Of a DNA stretch of 64,000 nucleotides, positions 26,368 to 35,616 are shown one piece after another; position 1 is the stretch's first letter; each line of letters begins with the position of its first letter. The DNA is from Clostridia bacterium. GTDB taxonomy: Bacteria; Bacillota; Clostridia; Christensenellales; UBA1242. The position numbers and the translations under genes are program-made. Location of the stretch: assembly GCA_900767715.1 (NCBI GenBank), contig CAAGAD010000005.1, positions 744,001 through 808,000 of the forward strand. Reading direction: 5' to 3'. The notes beneath the pieces were generated by a model. It ran no database searches, was not told the DNA's origin, and was given only the letters and a program-made list of their open reading frames with translations.

Positions 26368-29300
26368 ATGAGTTTATTGGCATCAGTGTTTGACGAAGTA
26401 ATCAACTTTTTCAATACCATCGGTAGTTACATCACTTTTGACATTTTGATGTATGCTGGTCTTGGCGTGTTGGCATTGCTGGTTGCGATATTAATTATTC
26501 AAGTCAAGCATTCATTTGAAATCAAGATGGTTAAGACTATCGATGGGCTTAACTCCTTCTTGACCAACAATCCAAAAATTACAGACGACAATCTAGTGGC
26601 GTTCAACAACAAGATGAAGAAAGCACCACATTCGTTGCGCATTCAATGGCAACAATTTATGCTTTATCGTGAAGGCAAGCCTAGCAGTTATTTGTCATTC
26701 AAAAACTGTGTCGAGAACCCTATGACAGGCAACTCATACAAGCAGACTCTTCGCGGTTCGGCAATGCTTGCGGGCGTATTAATTGCTTTCTTGATGTTGT
26801 TTGGCGTATTCGCACAAGGTGGCATCATCACCGATTTGAGCAAGTTCGCGAAATACGTTTTGCTCTTGCCTTTGTGCATCGGCATAATTTATGCAATCAT
26901 TTACATATTCGTCACTGCACGTCTTAGCGCTATCACAGCAGACCTTTTCAACAACTTCCAATATTTTGAGAAGAATATTGACAAGGCAACCACTAGCCTT
27001 CCAGACTATGTTGACTACGAAGTTTTGTTTTCAAAGAAAGAAATTCGTCAAGGTATTCCAGTATTGTTCGAATATTTGGAAAAGCGTGCTCAGGTCGAAC
27101 AACAAGAATTGCAACGTGCACGTGAAAAGAACGTCGAACACGAGAAATACAACTTCGACAAAGCGGGCATCGAGTCTTCACTCGTGCTTGACCGTGCTAT
27201 GAGCGAAGCGGAAAGATATTTGTCCGACCGCAACAAGATTATGCAAGAAATCGAACAGCGCGACAACGAAATAACTTCATTGCAATCCAAGTTTAAAGAA
27301 TACACCAAAGAGTATCAACGTAAAATGCAGGCCAGCAAGGAAAACGTTGAACGACTCAAAACCCAACTTGACCAAGCCGCTTCCAACATTGAAGCCAACT
27401 ATATTAAGAAACAGTATAGTGATGAAATCAATCGTCAACAACTACTCGAAAAAGAGTTTGACGCCAAGAACCAAGAAAACAAACAAAACATTGCAGTTTT
27501 GCAACAAGACATCAGCGAACGCCAAGAGCAAATCGACAGCCTTCGTGGTGTGTTGGAAAACTCTATGATGTCCGAGTTTGATACATACAGCAAGAAAGTG
27601 TACGACAAGGTTGAAGACGCTGTCAACAAGCAACAACAAAAGCGTATGCAAAACATCGACTCTGCCCGTGTTCAAGCGGAAGAGCGCCTTGCAGAAAAGG
27701 AAAGAGAACTCGAACAACTCTACGAACAATATCACACTCAAACCGAACGTTTGGACAAGCGCAATATGGAATATAGCGAATTGCTCCGCGAGCGTAACCA
27801 GTTGGTAGAAGAGAACAATGCCCAAATCAAAGATAAGAAGAAAAAAGGCAAGAAAGACATTATCAACGAACCTATCACACCTAAATTTGATGAAGAAGAT
27901 GTCTTGCAAAAGTCAACCAAAACTGACGACATTGCGCCAGTTGATGATTTAATCAGCGCAGACAACATTACTGAGCCAGAAGATAACTCCCCAGTAACAT
28001 TGCCAGCAAAAGACACAAAACCAGTCGCTATCGACCCAATCGAAGATGACATTTTGGCTAATGACCAGCCAAAAGACATTTTGGCAGAGTCCGAGCCAGA
28101 AGTTAAAGCAGAGCCAGAAAAGGCAGAAGAGCCAATCGAAATAACTGATGACATTTTGAATGACAAGGATGAGCCAGTTGACCCATTCACAGACATTAAT
28201 GACATCGAAGACAAGAAAGAACCAGAATTGCCACTAGAAAAACAAGGCATAATGGACGATATGTTTGACAAGTCAAACGACGAAGACTTGAAAGACGTTC
28301 AAGAAAAGGTAAAAAATGTCAAAGATTACAAAGAAAAGGTAATCAACGGCACAGACAATGACCAGCAAGCCAATGAAGCAACGTTGCGTTTGCGTGAAAT
28401 GTTCCTAAATCGTAACAAGCCACAAGGTGACGACAACAACGCTCCAAAGAGTAAACAGTTCGACGCACCAGTAGAGCCACCAAAGACTGAAACTAACGAA
28501 AAGAAAGACGTTTTGGCGGACAATGATGACGACGCAGATTATGATGATTTCGACTTCATCTTTGATGATGAAAAGGACGATGAACCAAAACCAAGTATTG
28601 TCAGCGACATGATTAAAAATGAACCAAATGCTCACGACAATGCTGATGACGACCAAGAATTTGATTTCGACACAGCAGACGAAACTGACGAAGGTAAAGA
28701 AGAACCAATGCCAGTTGAAGTGAAGAAGCCAGCCGGCAAACGTGGACGTCCTAAAAAGAATAAAGTAATCGTTTACACTATCAAACAAGGCAGAGGTCGT
28801 CCAAAGAAAACTGACGGCGATGATGACAATGTTGCAACCAAACCAGCAGGCCGACGTGGCAGACCAAAGAAGGAAACAACCGAAGTCAAGCCAAAGGCGG
28901 TCGTAGGCGAGAAGAAAGGTCGCGGACGTCCAAAGAAAGAAACTACACCAAAGAGCGCGGAAACCACAACCGTCAGCGAAAATAAGAAAAAGGGTCGCGG
29001 ACGTCCCAAAAAGGCAGAAAACACCACTGCAGTAAAGGCTGAGCCAAAGGCAGAAAAAAAGCAAGGCAGAGGCAGACCAAAGAAAGCCTCCAGTGCTAGC
29101 ACAACTGTCAAGCCTGCAGGAAACAAGAGTAAAGGTCGTGGAAGGCCAAAAAAGGAAACAACCGAAGCCAAGCCAAAGGCGGTCGTAGGCGAGAAAAAAG
29201 GCCGCGGTCGTCCAAAGAAAGAAACGTCGCCAAAGAGCGCAGACACAGTAACAGCGACTGAAAACAAAAGTAAGGGTCGTGGACGCCCTAAAAAGACGGA

Positions 29301-29598
29301 AACGTTGGACGAACAGTTGAAGTCATTGAATGACAAAATCGTGAAAGAAAACCGTCAACTAGACGCACAACGCGCCGCACTTGAACTCGAAATCAAAAAC
29401 GGTTTCGACCCAGACGCAATCAAGGCTAAACAAGCGGAAAACGAAGAAAAAAGAAGACTATTAGATAGCATTCTTTCACAACTCGACATCTTGTCTAGCA
29501 GTGCACAAGTCAACACTTCTGCAAGTGATAAAGAAACCATTCAAAACAGCATTAACTATTTGAATGACAACTTCAACAAAATCAACAAGAAGAAGTAA
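26368..29598 (+). CDS. Membrane-tethered coiled-coil protein with nine AT-hooks
   Basis: 1076 residues, family not recognised. In order: one membrane helix (about 24-45); a cytoplasmic loop; two more helices (about 131-150 and 164-188); a long coiled coil rich in Q, E and K (about 235-490); an acidic, Asp/Glu/Pro-rich linker (about 500-785); nine (K/R/G)RGRPKK motifs at about 790-977; and a final coiled coil (about 980-1050). RGRP is the AT-hook core that inserts into the minor groove of AT-rich DNA. The layout predicts a protein tying the AT-rich nucleoid to the membrane. GAGGTG precedes the ATG and a terminator follows. It is transcribed alone. DNA binding and location are inference. Confidence 0.85.
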   Translation: MSLLASVFDEVINFFNTIGSYITFDILMYAGLGVLALLVAILIIQVKHSFEIKMVKTIDGLNSFLTNNPKITDDNLVAFNNKMKKAPHSLRIQWQQFMLYREGKPSSYLSFKNCVENPMTGNSYKQTLRGSAMLAGVLIAFLMLFGVFAQGGIITDLSKFAKYVLLLPLCIGIIYAIIYIFVTARLSAITADLFNNFQYFEKNIDKATTSLPDYVDYEVLFSKKEIRQGIPVLFEYLEKRAQVEQQELQRAREKNVEHEKYNFDKAGIESSLVLDRAMSEAERYLSDRNKIMQEIEQRDNEITSLQSKFKEYTKEYQRKMQASKENVERLKTQLDQAASNIEANYIKKQYSDEINRQQLLEKEFDAKNQENKQNIAVLQQDISERQEQIDSLRGVLENSMMSEFDTYSKKVYDKVEDAVNKQQQKRMQNIDSARVQAEERLAEKERELEQLYEQYHTQTERLDKRNMEYSELLRERNQLVEENNAQIKDKKKKGKKDIINEPITPKFDEEDVLQKSTKTDDIAPVDDLISADNITEPEDNSPVTLPAKDTKPVAIDPIEDDILANDQPKDILAESEPEVKAEPEKAEEPIEITDDILNDKDEPVDPFTDINDIEDKKEPELPLEKQGIMDDMFDKSNDEDLKDVQEKVKNVKDYKEKVINGTDNDQQANEATLRLREMFLNRNKPQGDDNNAPKSKQFDAPVEPPKTETNEKKDVLADNDDDADYDDFDFIFDDEKDDEPKPSIVSDMIKNEPNAHDNADDDQEFDFDTADETDEGKEEPMPVEVKKPAGKRGRPKKNKVIVYTIKQGRGRPKKTDGDDDNVATKPAGRRGRPKKETTEVKPKAVVGEKKGRGRPKKETTPKSAETTTVSENKKKGRGRPKKAENTTAVKAEPKAEKKQGRGRPKKASSASTTVKPAGNKSKGRGRPKKETTEAKPKAVVGEKKGRGRPKKETSPKSADTVTATENKSKGRGRPKKTETLDEQLKSLNDKIVKENRQLDAQRAALELEIKNGFDPDAIKAKQAENEEKRRLLDSILSQLDILSSSAQVNTSASDKETIQNSINYLNDNFNKINKKK
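28735..29298 (+). repeat. AT-hook repeat region with a duplicated two-hook module
   Basis: Nine codings of GRPKK at 18-29 residue spacing. The module beginning ETTE(V/A)KPKAVVGEKKG and running through two hooks (about 28870-29010) is repeated at about 29155-29300 with high DNA identity, so the array grew partly by tandem segment duplication. Confidence 0.85.
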
Positions 29599-29600
29599 TA

Positions 29601-29631
29601 AAAAAATAGGAGAAGTTCTCCTATTTTTTTG
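29601..29631. terminator. Terminator after the AT-hook gene
   Basis: AAAAAATAGGAGAA / TTCTCCTATTTTTTT stem, usable on both strands. Confidence 0.85.
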
Positions 29632-29634
29632 TCA

Positions 29635-29835
29635 TTATTTAGCGCTGTTAAGTTTTTCGAGCAACAAGTCTAGGTCAAGACCATGAACTTCGGCGGCTTC
29701 AGCAAGTGTTTCTGCTTGGCTCATTGGACAGTAGAAACAATGCATTCCGAAACCGGTCAAAATTTCTTCGGCACTCTTGCAACTAGCGAGCACTTCGCCG
29801 AGTGTGGTGTCGGCAGTATAAGTTGTCTTTTTCAT
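29635..29835 (-). CDS. DUF1858 redox-disulfide domain protein
   Basis: 66-residue protein of the hybrid-cluster-protein-associated disulfide family. It has a short N-terminal strand then GFGMHCFYCPMSQAETLAEA with the CxxC pair (C33 and C36 approximately) and the EVHGLDLDLLLEKLN tail. Related domains form the N-terminus of ScdA/RIC repair proteins. Proposed roles in Fe-S or NO stress are unproven. AAAGGAG precedes the ATG, and it follows the SPFH-like gene with a 10-base gap, so the two are probably an operon. Confidence 0.85.
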   Translation of the reverse strand: MKKTTYTADTTLGEVLASCKSAEEILTGFGMHCFYCPMSQAETLAEAAEVHGLDLDLLLEKLNSAK

Positions 29836-29845
29836 ACATTCTCCT

Positions 29846-30703
29846 TTACATTTTCAGTCCGCATTTGTGACAGAAACTAGCGTTCTCGATGAGTTCTGTT
29901 TGACAACGTGGGCAGTATTTTTTGTGACTCAAATTGGCTTGACTGTTGTCAGCAATTTTAGGCAAATTCTCCGCTTTTAACTGTGGGTTTTGTTCTTGAA
30001 TTTGGATTATAGAAGGCAGTTCGACGATTTGTGGTTCAAGCGCGCGTGTGCCCGCGAAACCAATCTCCAAAGACGAAATGTTGATGCCAATGGCGTTATA
30101 TTCCTTGTTAAGAAATTTTTGGAACTTGTTGGCATATTCGGTGTCGTATCTTGAAGTGATGTTTTGGAGCGGGTGCAGATAGATATACTCTTTACAGTCG
30201 TCGCGTAGCCAGCCCGTCAAATATTTGCGTGCGTCACCTGCGCGAATGATGGCAAGTTCGTCGAGTAGTGCGTCCATAAATTTGCGCGCGTCGTACATCT
30301 CGAAATACACCACCAAATTTACTTCTAGGTTGGTTTTGGTTTTGTCTTCCAACTTAAACTTTTTCCAACGGAAAGTGTATTCAAGTCTGCCCGACTCTTT
30401 CACCTTTGGGAAATAGAAATCGGCGGTAAATTTCTTTACACGAGTGTCCTTTTTCGCACTGGTGAATATCGAGCGGTGCTCCTGCTTGGCAAGAAGTTTA
30501 GGTATTGTTTCATAATCAAGCGTGTATCTGCCCGCTTGATAGGAATAATACACATTATCGCGATAGCAAACATAGCACATTCTGCCTTCGGGCACAGTGA
30601 TAACATAGCCCAATTTTAATGGCTTAGGCGGAATGAATGAGCCTATGAGTTCGTCATCGGCAAATTCAAAATAGTTCGCTTTGCGTTTTCCAAACAAAAA
30701 CAT
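29846..30703 (-). CDS. SPFH/Band-7-like protein with a C-terminal zinc ribbon
   Basis: 285 residues. The N-terminal two thirds is a beta-rich then helical SPFH-like region with VITVPEGRMCYVCYRDNVYY early (the usual entry strand) and a long helix around residues 150-210 ending EYNAIGINISSLEIG. The C-terminus carries a zinc ribbon, CPRCQTEL ... CHKCG. Bacillota proteins with this plan are annotated as SPFH or virion-core-like (YdjI type). There is no membrane helix. GAAGGTGA precedes the ATG. It is divergent from the LTA-synthase-like gene. Confidence 0.65.
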   Translation of the reverse strand: MFLFGKRKANYFEFADDELIGSFIPPKPLKLGYVITVPEGRMCYVCYRDNVYYSYQAGRYTLDYETIPKLLAKQEHRSIFTSAKKDTRVKKFTADFYFPKVKESGRLEYTFRWKKFKLEDKTKTNLEVNLVVYFEMYDARKFMDALLDELAIIRAGDARKYLTGWLRDDCKEYIYLHPLQNITSRYDTEYANKFQKFLNKEYNAIGINISSLEIGFAGTRALEPQIVELPSIIQIQEQNPQLKAENLPKIADNSQANLSHKKYCPRCQTELIENASFCHKCGLKM

Positions 30704-30759
30704 ATATCGTCACCTTCGGCTTTATTTTACTACAAAATAAATGTTTTGTCTATAATAAT

Positions 30760-30787
30760 TTGACTAATATTTTAAGGCGAATATAAT
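30760..30787 (+). promoter_or_regulatory. Promoter of the LTA-synthase-like gene (leaderless)
   Basis: TTGACT (30760-30765), 16-base spacer, TATAAT (30782-30787), then seven bases to the ATG at 30795. No ribosome binding site. Confidence 0.7.
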
Positions 30788-30794
30788 AATAATT

Positions 30795-32831
30795 ATGAAG
30801 AAACATATTATCATTCCAGCATATTATATCTGCTGTTCAATTCTTATCGAGATAACAACATTCTTATTGTTGGGGCTCGGCTTTTTGCCAAAATACTTTA
30901 TGTTCGACCTGTCTGTCATTCTATTTTTGGCGGGGCTTGTATTGCTTTGTCGCAACACCTTGGCGCAAACGATTGTCGCTTCAATTTTGATAGTTTTTCA
31001 GTTAGCGCTTTGCTATGTAAACTACACCTTGCTTATTCAGTTCGGAGATGTGTTGAGCGTAGAAATGTTGATGCTTATCAGCGCGGCACGCAATGCAATG
31101 AACAACGACTTTATCAACATTTGGATTATGTTAGGCATCATTGCCTTGATGGTGTTTATGGTCGTCGGCTTGGTGCTTTTACATTTGAAAATACGCAAAA
31201 TGCCATCATCACGCAGTCGTAGAATGGCTGGCATTTTGGTTGCTGTCGTTTTGTTTAGTCAACTCGGTTCGGTGGCAATCTATAATGCTCAACGAGAGTA
31301 TATTTACGCAATGAGCGAGATTGGCGCAGAAGACTACATTGAGAGCGACACTTTCCTTCTCGACTCCACACTTTTGAAGCGTAGAGCAATACAAAGTTTG
31401 GGTACTTTTGGTTTCTATGTCAATGACATCGGTTTGTCTTGGTTTAATGATACCAGATATGAAAAAAATCTCAACACAATGGCACTCGAATATTTGCGCC
31501 AAGGTCACCCTGCACGCCAGTCAGTTGCCAATGACCAGCACAACAAGAATGCTATCGTGATTATGGTTGAATCATTCGACCTTTTCGCAGTCAGCAACGA
31601 ACTCACGCCAAACGTCTGGAAACTCATCAACCCAGTCGATAGCACGGGCAGTGATATGACCTACAACCCAGCCGACCCAGACTCGTTGAAGACTTGGGAC
31701 GACGTAGTGAACTGTAATTCAAATGCGGTTCTCACATACTTCTCAAAGAACAAAACCAACATCAGTGAAGACGTGTCATTAATGGGCAGTTACCCAATTA
31801 TGACCAATTTGCAAACGGTGGCGGGCGCGAAATATGATAAATCTAAAAATGCGTTCGACTTTGGTTTGCCAGAAATTCTATCTAACGAAGGCTACATCAC
31901 TACATATTTGCACAGTTATCGTGGCACATTTTATGAAAGAAAATATGTTATAGACAACATCGGTTTCCAAAATCAATATTTCAACGACGAAGTCTATGAC
32001 AAAGATAATTTAAAGTTTGGAGACTGGCGTAGAGAAGAAGAGTTTGTCATTAATAACATCGACCATATCATTCCGTCAACAACTGAGAAGTTCTTCACTT
32101 TCTACACAACCGTCGGTATGCACGGCGACTATGAAAACGACAAAAACAACCTTGCTCAACAGACCTACCAAGACGACGCAGTAAATAGTAAACATTATGC
32201 GTATTATATTGACAAGACGTCTAAGGGTGAAGATGAAGGCTTGGGTACAGAAATGTACAACTATTTCAAAAACTATTTGGCGTCAGTCATCGACTTTGAC
32301 CGTGCTCTTGGTCAAATCATCGATAAACTTGAAGCCGAAGGTATTTACGATGACACCGCAATCTACATTTTCGGCGACCACAACGCGTATTATCACAACT
32401 TGACTTACGCATTCAAAGATGTAGTTATCAACGATTATGGTAATTATTATGTGAACAATATCCCTATGATTATCAAATCCACTGCTAGCGAAAACGTCGC
32501 TTTGTCCAGCATTAAATCTATGGTTAGCACCAATGACGTGTTGCCAACAGTTATGGACATTTTGGGCGTGAAAATTAACAATAACAATCTGTATTTGGGC
32601 GAGTCAATTTTCAATCTCTGCGGTGAAGAATTCAAAGAGCGCGTCAACTTCTCATATACGGGCGGTGTGGCAAGTACTAATTTCTACACACTTGACTTGA
32701 AGCAATTTGATTTGCAACCAGGTGGCGACGAGAGTTATAAGTCGGAATTTAAGAATTTGGCAAAAGATATGCTCAAAAAGATATTTCTCTTGAATGCCTT
32801 ATACAAAAACGCATTATATTCGCAAATCTAA
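30795..32831 (+). CDS. LTA synthase family membrane sulfatase-fold enzyme
   Basis: Polymerises glycerol-phosphate from phosphatidylglycerol on the outer face, or a related phosphoglycerol transfer. 678 residues: about five N-terminal membrane helices (to about residue 165), a linker, then the extracellular sulfatase-fold domain. E259 in IVIMVESFD is the first metal ligand, T321 in NKTNISED matches the catalytic threonine of LtaS, HGDY lies in the active-site region and FGDHNAYY supplies the D-H metal pair. Length matches LtaS. There is no ribosome binding site; a promoter ends seven bases before the ATG. Confidence 0.87.
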   Translation: MKKHIIIPAYYICCSILIEITTFLLLGLGFLPKYFMFDLSVILFLAGLVLLCRNTLAQTIVASILIVFQLALCYVNYTLLIQFGDVLSVEMLMLISAARNAMNNDFINIWIMLGIIALMVFMVVGLVLLHLKIRKMPSSRSRRMAGILVAVVLFSQLGSVAIYNAQREYIYAMSEIGAEDYIESDTFLLDSTLLKRRAIQSLGTFGFYVNDIGLSWFNDTRYEKNLNTMALEYLRQGHPARQSVANDQHNKNAIVIMVESFDLFAVSNELTPNVWKLINPVDSTGSDMTYNPADPDSLKTWDDVVNCNSNAVLTYFSKNKTNISEDVSLMGSYPIMTNLQTVAGAKYDKSKNAFDFGLPEILSNEGYITTYLHSYRGTFYERKYVIDNIGFQNQYFNDEVYDKDNLKFGDWRREEEFVINNIDHIIPSTTEKFFTFYTTVGMHGDYENDKNNLAQQTYQDDAVNSKHYAYYIDKTSKGEDEGLGTEMYNYFKNYLASVIDFDRALGQIIDKLEAEGIYDDTAIYIFGDHNAYYHNLTYAFKDVVINDYGNYYVNNIPMIIKSTASENVALSSIKSMVSTNDVLPTVMDILGVKINNNNLYLGESIFNLCGEEFKERVNFSYTGGVASTNFYTLDLKQFDLQPGGDESYKSEFKNLAKDMLKKIFLLNALYKNALYSQI

Positions 32832-32911
32832 CAATAATTTTAACTTTAAAATACACATTCGTTTTACTTTTTGGCAAGAATAATGTATAATTTGTCAAAA
32901 AGGGAGAGCGT

Positions 32912-35581
32912 ATGTGTATTTTTGCATCAGATAATACTAAAAACTTAAAGAAACTTTACAAAATAGCCGACAAAGTTATGGCGCTAGATGGCGAATTCGC
33001 CAGCAAAACTGACGACCAACTTCGTGGCTACACACAAATATTGAAAGACCGCCTTGCAAAAGGCGAAACTTTGGACGACATTTTGCCAGAAGCATTTGCC
33101 TTGGTTAGAGAGTCGGCTTGGCGAGTACTAGGCGAGAAGCCTTTCTACGTGCAAGTGGTGGGTGGCATTACTTTGCACCAGGGACGTATTGCCGAGATGA
33201 GAACGGGTGAAGGTAAAACCCTTTGCGCCACAATGCCAGCATATTTGAATGCGCTTGCAGGCAAGGGCGTTCACGTCGTCACCGTCAACGAATTTTTGGC
33301 AACCACACAAGCCAAACTTATGGGCAAGGTTTACAACTTCTTGGGTGTAAGCGTAGGCGTGATTTTGAACTCACAATCGTTCGAGCAGAAGAAACAAGCC
33401 TACAACTGCGACATTACTTATTGTACAAACAATGAACTCGGCTTCGACTATTTGCGTGATAATATGGCGACCAGCAAAGAGCGCGTCGTTCAACGTGGTC
33501 ACTATTTCTGCATTGTCGATGAAGTGGATAGCATTTTGATTGATGAAGCGCGTACACCACTTATCATTTCAGGCGGAAATGTGGGCACTAGCGAACTCTA
33601 CATCAAGGCGGACAAGTTCTTCAAAACTCTCACTGATGAAGACTATGAAATCGATGAAAAATTGAAGAATGTTCGATTGACCGAAACTGGCGTAAGCAAG
33701 GCAGAAAGATTCTTCAAGATTGACAACCTTGCCGACATCACCGCATTGGAAATCAACCACCACATCAACAACGCTTTGAAAGCAAACTTGATTATGAAGC
33801 GTGACAGTCAATACATCGTGCAAGATGACGAAATCTTGATTGTCGATGAGTTCACTGGTCGTTTGATGCCAGGCAGAAGATTTAGCGACGGACTACACCA
33901 AGCAATTGAAGCCAAAGAAGGCGTTAAGATTAAGGAAGAAAACAAGACTCTTGCTACAATCACCTTCCAAAACTATTTCAAACTTTATGACAAAATGAGC
34001 GGTATGACTGGTACTGCCAAGACGGAAGAATTGGAATTTAACAAGATTTACAGTTTGGACGTTGTAACCATTCCTACCAACCGCCCAGTTAAACGTGTTG
34101 ACGAACAAGATATGATTTTCTTCTCTCACGAAGCCAAACTCAAAGCCATTGTTGATGAAGTGACAGAGAAGTATGAAAAAGGTCAACCAATCCTTGTCGG
34201 CACGGTGACGATTGAGCGCAGTGAAGAAATAAGCAAACTCTTGAAAGAAAAAGGCATTCCACACAAAGTGTTGAACGCGAAGAACCACGCGCAAGAATCT
34301 GCCATCGTGGCGCAAGCCGGCAGATACAAAGCGGTCACTATCGCTACAAATATGGCTGGTCGTGGTACAGATATCAAACTGGGCGGTAACCCAGAAGTTC
34401 TCACAATGGAACAAATGCGTTTAAAAGGTTATGACCAAGAAATTTTGGACAGAATCAACACAATTGACATTGACCTAAACGATGACGAAAAGAAAGTAAA
34501 GGAAGAGTATGACAAACTCTACCTTGAAAACAAGAAAATTACCGACGAAGAGCACGATAAAGTGATTGAGTTGGGCGGATTGCACATCTTGGGCACAGAG
34601 CGTCACGAGAGCCGTCGTATCGACAACCAGTTGCGCGGACGTGCCGGACGTCAGGGCGACCCGGGCTCAACTATCTTCTTCATCTCGCTTGACGATGATT
34701 TGCCACAGAGATTCGGCGAAGACCGTCTCAAAAGATGGTTCGCAATCGTCTTTAAAGGCAACGAAGATTTGCCTATTCAAGCCAAAATGCTCACTCGCTT
34801 CTTTGAGTCCGCTCAAAAGAAAACCGAGCAATTCTATTTCTCGCACCGTAGCACAGTGCTTGAATACGATGACGTGTTGAACAAGCAACGTACAATCATT
34901 TATGGCGAGCGTAACAAAGTGTTGGACGGCGAAGACGTTCACGCTCAAATCGTGGATATGTTGAAAGACGTAACATATGAACAATGCGCGCTTGCCATTG
35001 ATGACAATATTCCATTCTATGAATGGGACGTTGAGAAAATCAACAGCACACTCGAAACTCGTCTTTTGCCAAAAGGTTTGAACCTTGTAACCAAAGAACT
35101 CATCGAAGGTTGCGACTTAAATTCGGCTAGTCAAAAAATCTTTGACAAAGTGCTCGAATTATACGAAAGAAAAATCGCAGAATGCAAGAAAATCGGCTTT
35201 GATTATTCAATCATTGAGCGTGCATTCTTGCTTCGCGTCGTTGACCGTTTCTGGATGGACCACATCGACGAAATGAACACCTTGCGCAACGAAATCTTTA
35301 CTCAACAATATGGTCAAAAAGACCCACTCATCATTTACAAATCGGACGCATTCAATATGTTCGATGAGATGATTAACCGCATTCGTGAATACACTGCTGT
35401 TGCATTGTTCAACGCGCGCATCGAAGCACGTTTTGAACGCCCACAACAGCCACAAGCACAACAGCCAACCGCCAATGGCGTGCAAGGCAGTTACCACGCA
35501 GACAAGACTGCTGGCAGAAACGATCTTTGCCCTTGTGGAAGTGGTAAAAAGTATAAAAACTGCTGTGGAAAAGGTAAGTAA
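32912..35581 (+). CDS. secA: Protein translocase ATPase SecA
   Basis: Motor of Sec export. 889 residues with Walker A MRTGEGKT, VDEVDSILIDEARTPLIISG, the MAGRGTDIKLGG helicase motif, the RGRAGRQGDPGS motif and the C-terminal zinc-binding SEC-C tail CPCGSGKKYKNCC. The usual TVNDYLA motif reads TVNEFLA. GGGAG precedes the ATG and TATAAT lies at 32886-32891. It follows the LTA-synthase-like gene by 80 bases and has its own promoter and terminator. Confidence 0.98.
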   Translation: MCIFASDNTKNLKKLYKIADKVMALDGEFASKTDDQLRGYTQILKDRLAKGETLDDILPEAFALVRESAWRVLGEKPFYVQVVGGITLHQGRIAEMRTGEGKTLCATMPAYLNALAGKGVHVVTVNEFLATTQAKLMGKVYNFLGVSVGVILNSQSFEQKKQAYNCDITYCTNNELGFDYLRDNMATSKERVVQRGHYFCIVDEVDSILIDEARTPLIISGGNVGTSELYIKADKFFKTLTDEDYEIDEKLKNVRLTETGVSKAERFFKIDNLADITALEINHHINNALKANLIMKRDSQYIVQDDEILIVDEFTGRLMPGRRFSDGLHQAIEAKEGVKIKEENKTLATITFQNYFKLYDKMSGMTGTAKTEELEFNKIYSLDVVTIPTNRPVKRVDEQDMIFFSHEAKLKAIVDEVTEKYEKGQPILVGTVTIERSEEISKLLKEKGIPHKVLNAKNHAQESAIVAQAGRYKAVTIATNMAGRGTDIKLGGNPEVLTMEQMRLKGYDQEILDRINTIDIDLNDDEKKVKEEYDKLYLENKKITDEEHDKVIELGGLHILGTERHESRRIDNQLRGRAGRQGDPGSTIFFISLDDDLPQRFGEDRLKRWFAIVFKGNEDLPIQAKMLTRFFESAQKKTEQFYFSHRSTVLEYDDVLNKQRTIIYGERNKVLDGEDVHAQIVDMLKDVTYEQCALAIDDNIPFYEWDVEKINSTLETRLLPKGLNLVTKELIEGCDLNSASQKIFDKVLELYERKIAECKKIGFDYSIIERAFLLRVVDRFWMDHIDEMNTLRNEIFTQQYGQKDPLIIYKSDAFNMFDEMINRIREYTAVALFNARIEARFERPQQPQAQQPTANGVQGSYHADKTAGRNDLCPCGSGKKYKNCCGKGK

Positions 35582-35612
35582 AAAAATATAGCCAATCGGC
35601 TATATTTTTTTG
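35582..35612 (+). terminator. secA terminator
   Basis: AAAAATATAGCC-AATC-GGCTATATTTTTTT stem. Confidence 0.85.
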
Positions 35613-35616
35613 TGTG

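Noticed and set aside
28735..29298. CRISPR-like array because of regular repeats
   Set aside because: Repeats are in frame, of uneven spacing, and code the AT-hook motifs.
28405..29336. Long minus-strand ORFs opposite the AT-hook region
   Set aside because: Antisense shadows of the Lys/Pro/Arg-rich repeat coding; no ribosome site and the plus strand is clearly coding.
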